DNA of 64,000 nucleotides, from NCBI RefSeq assembly GCF_901709675.1, contig NC_051097.1:10394039-10458038 (forward strand). The letters run 5' to 3'. Positions 63,736 through 64,000 of the stretch are shown here, piece after piece (position 1 is the first letter of the stretch; every line of letters begins with the position of its first letter). The DNA comes from Syngnathus acus. Its lineage: Eukaryota > Chordata > Actinopteri > Syngnathiformes > Syngnathidae. A model generated the notes under the pieces. The model made no database searches, was not told where the DNA came from, and was given only the letters and a program-made list of their open reading frames with translations. The translations under genes were made by a program, and so were the position numbers.

Positions 63736-64000
63736 CTGTTTAAAACAAAGAATTTCAATTCAATTTCAAACTTTAAAAGCTGTCAAAGTTTAAGTGCTGA
63801 TTTTTTTGTGAGAACAAATCCAGGGCAAAACTAATTTTCCGTTCCGTAGGCTTTTTTCGAAATTAAAATATAAGAAGCACCTAACTACATTTCTGTATTT
63901 TAAGGTTGATCATTATTGTAGTACTTTGCGAGCAAAGTATTTGAGGGGAGTAAAGTTTCATGTACTTCCATAAGGTTGCAGTAGCGCGCCTCCGTCAGCA
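63736..64000. other. cdk2ap1: Intron or upstream DNA of cdk2ap1
   Basis: AT-rich sequence with no exon that continues the cdk2ap1 frame to an ATG. Nothing else was recognised. Confidence 0.4.

Overview
This is vertebrate nuclear DNA, most likely from a teleost fish with a compact genome. All genes are split by short GT-AG introns (mostly 60-300 bp). Their best recognisable relatives are vertebrate proteins, including an AHR of the fish AHR2 type and a PITPNM3 that keeps its lipid-transfer domain. The dispersed repeats look like those of fish genomes. The species cannot be named from the sequence. Exon models were built by hand from splice sites. For every complete gene the exon lengths sum to a whole number of codons.

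Layout: (1) 1-4826 (+) 3' part of sec31a; 5387-7053 (-) enoph1, tail-to-tail with sec31a; 7623-11393 (+) hnrnpd, head-to-head with enoph1. These three genes lie near each other on human 4q21. (2) 13310-14265 (-) vamp8; 15510-19909 (+) ahr2-type aryl hydrocarbon receptor. (3) 22150-30129 (+) zswim6 and 31676-36351 (+) kif2a, neighbours on human 5q12. (4) 37.4-42.1 kb is a gene-free block with the look of a chromosome end. It holds about 1 kb of degenerate TTAGGG repeats that switch at about 39050 to about 0.33 kb of CCCTAA repeats. After these come 3.4 copies of a 236-bp satellite, more telomere-like repeat, a minisatellite and a scatter of degenerate tRNA-like sequences. (5) 43619-51330 (-) pitpnm3, then about 5 kb of upstream DNA rich in simple repeats. 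(6) 56533-62601 (-) mphosph9 and 63196-63735 (-, 5' end beyond the window) cdk2ap1. MPHOSPH9 and CDK2AP1 are neighbours on human 12q24.31, where PITPNM2 also lies.

The genes do not form a functional cluster: COPII coat, methionine salvage, RNA-binding protein, SNARE, dioxin receptor, zinc-finger protein, microtubule depolymerase, lipid-transfer protein, centrosome/cilium protein, CDK2/NuRD-associated protein. The main structural point is that the head-to-head telomere-like tract lies between two gene blocks with different human counterparts (4q21/5q12 on the left, 12q24/17p13 on the right). That is what an ancient end-to-end chromosome fusion would leave. An assembly join of two chromosome ends would look similar and has to be excluded.
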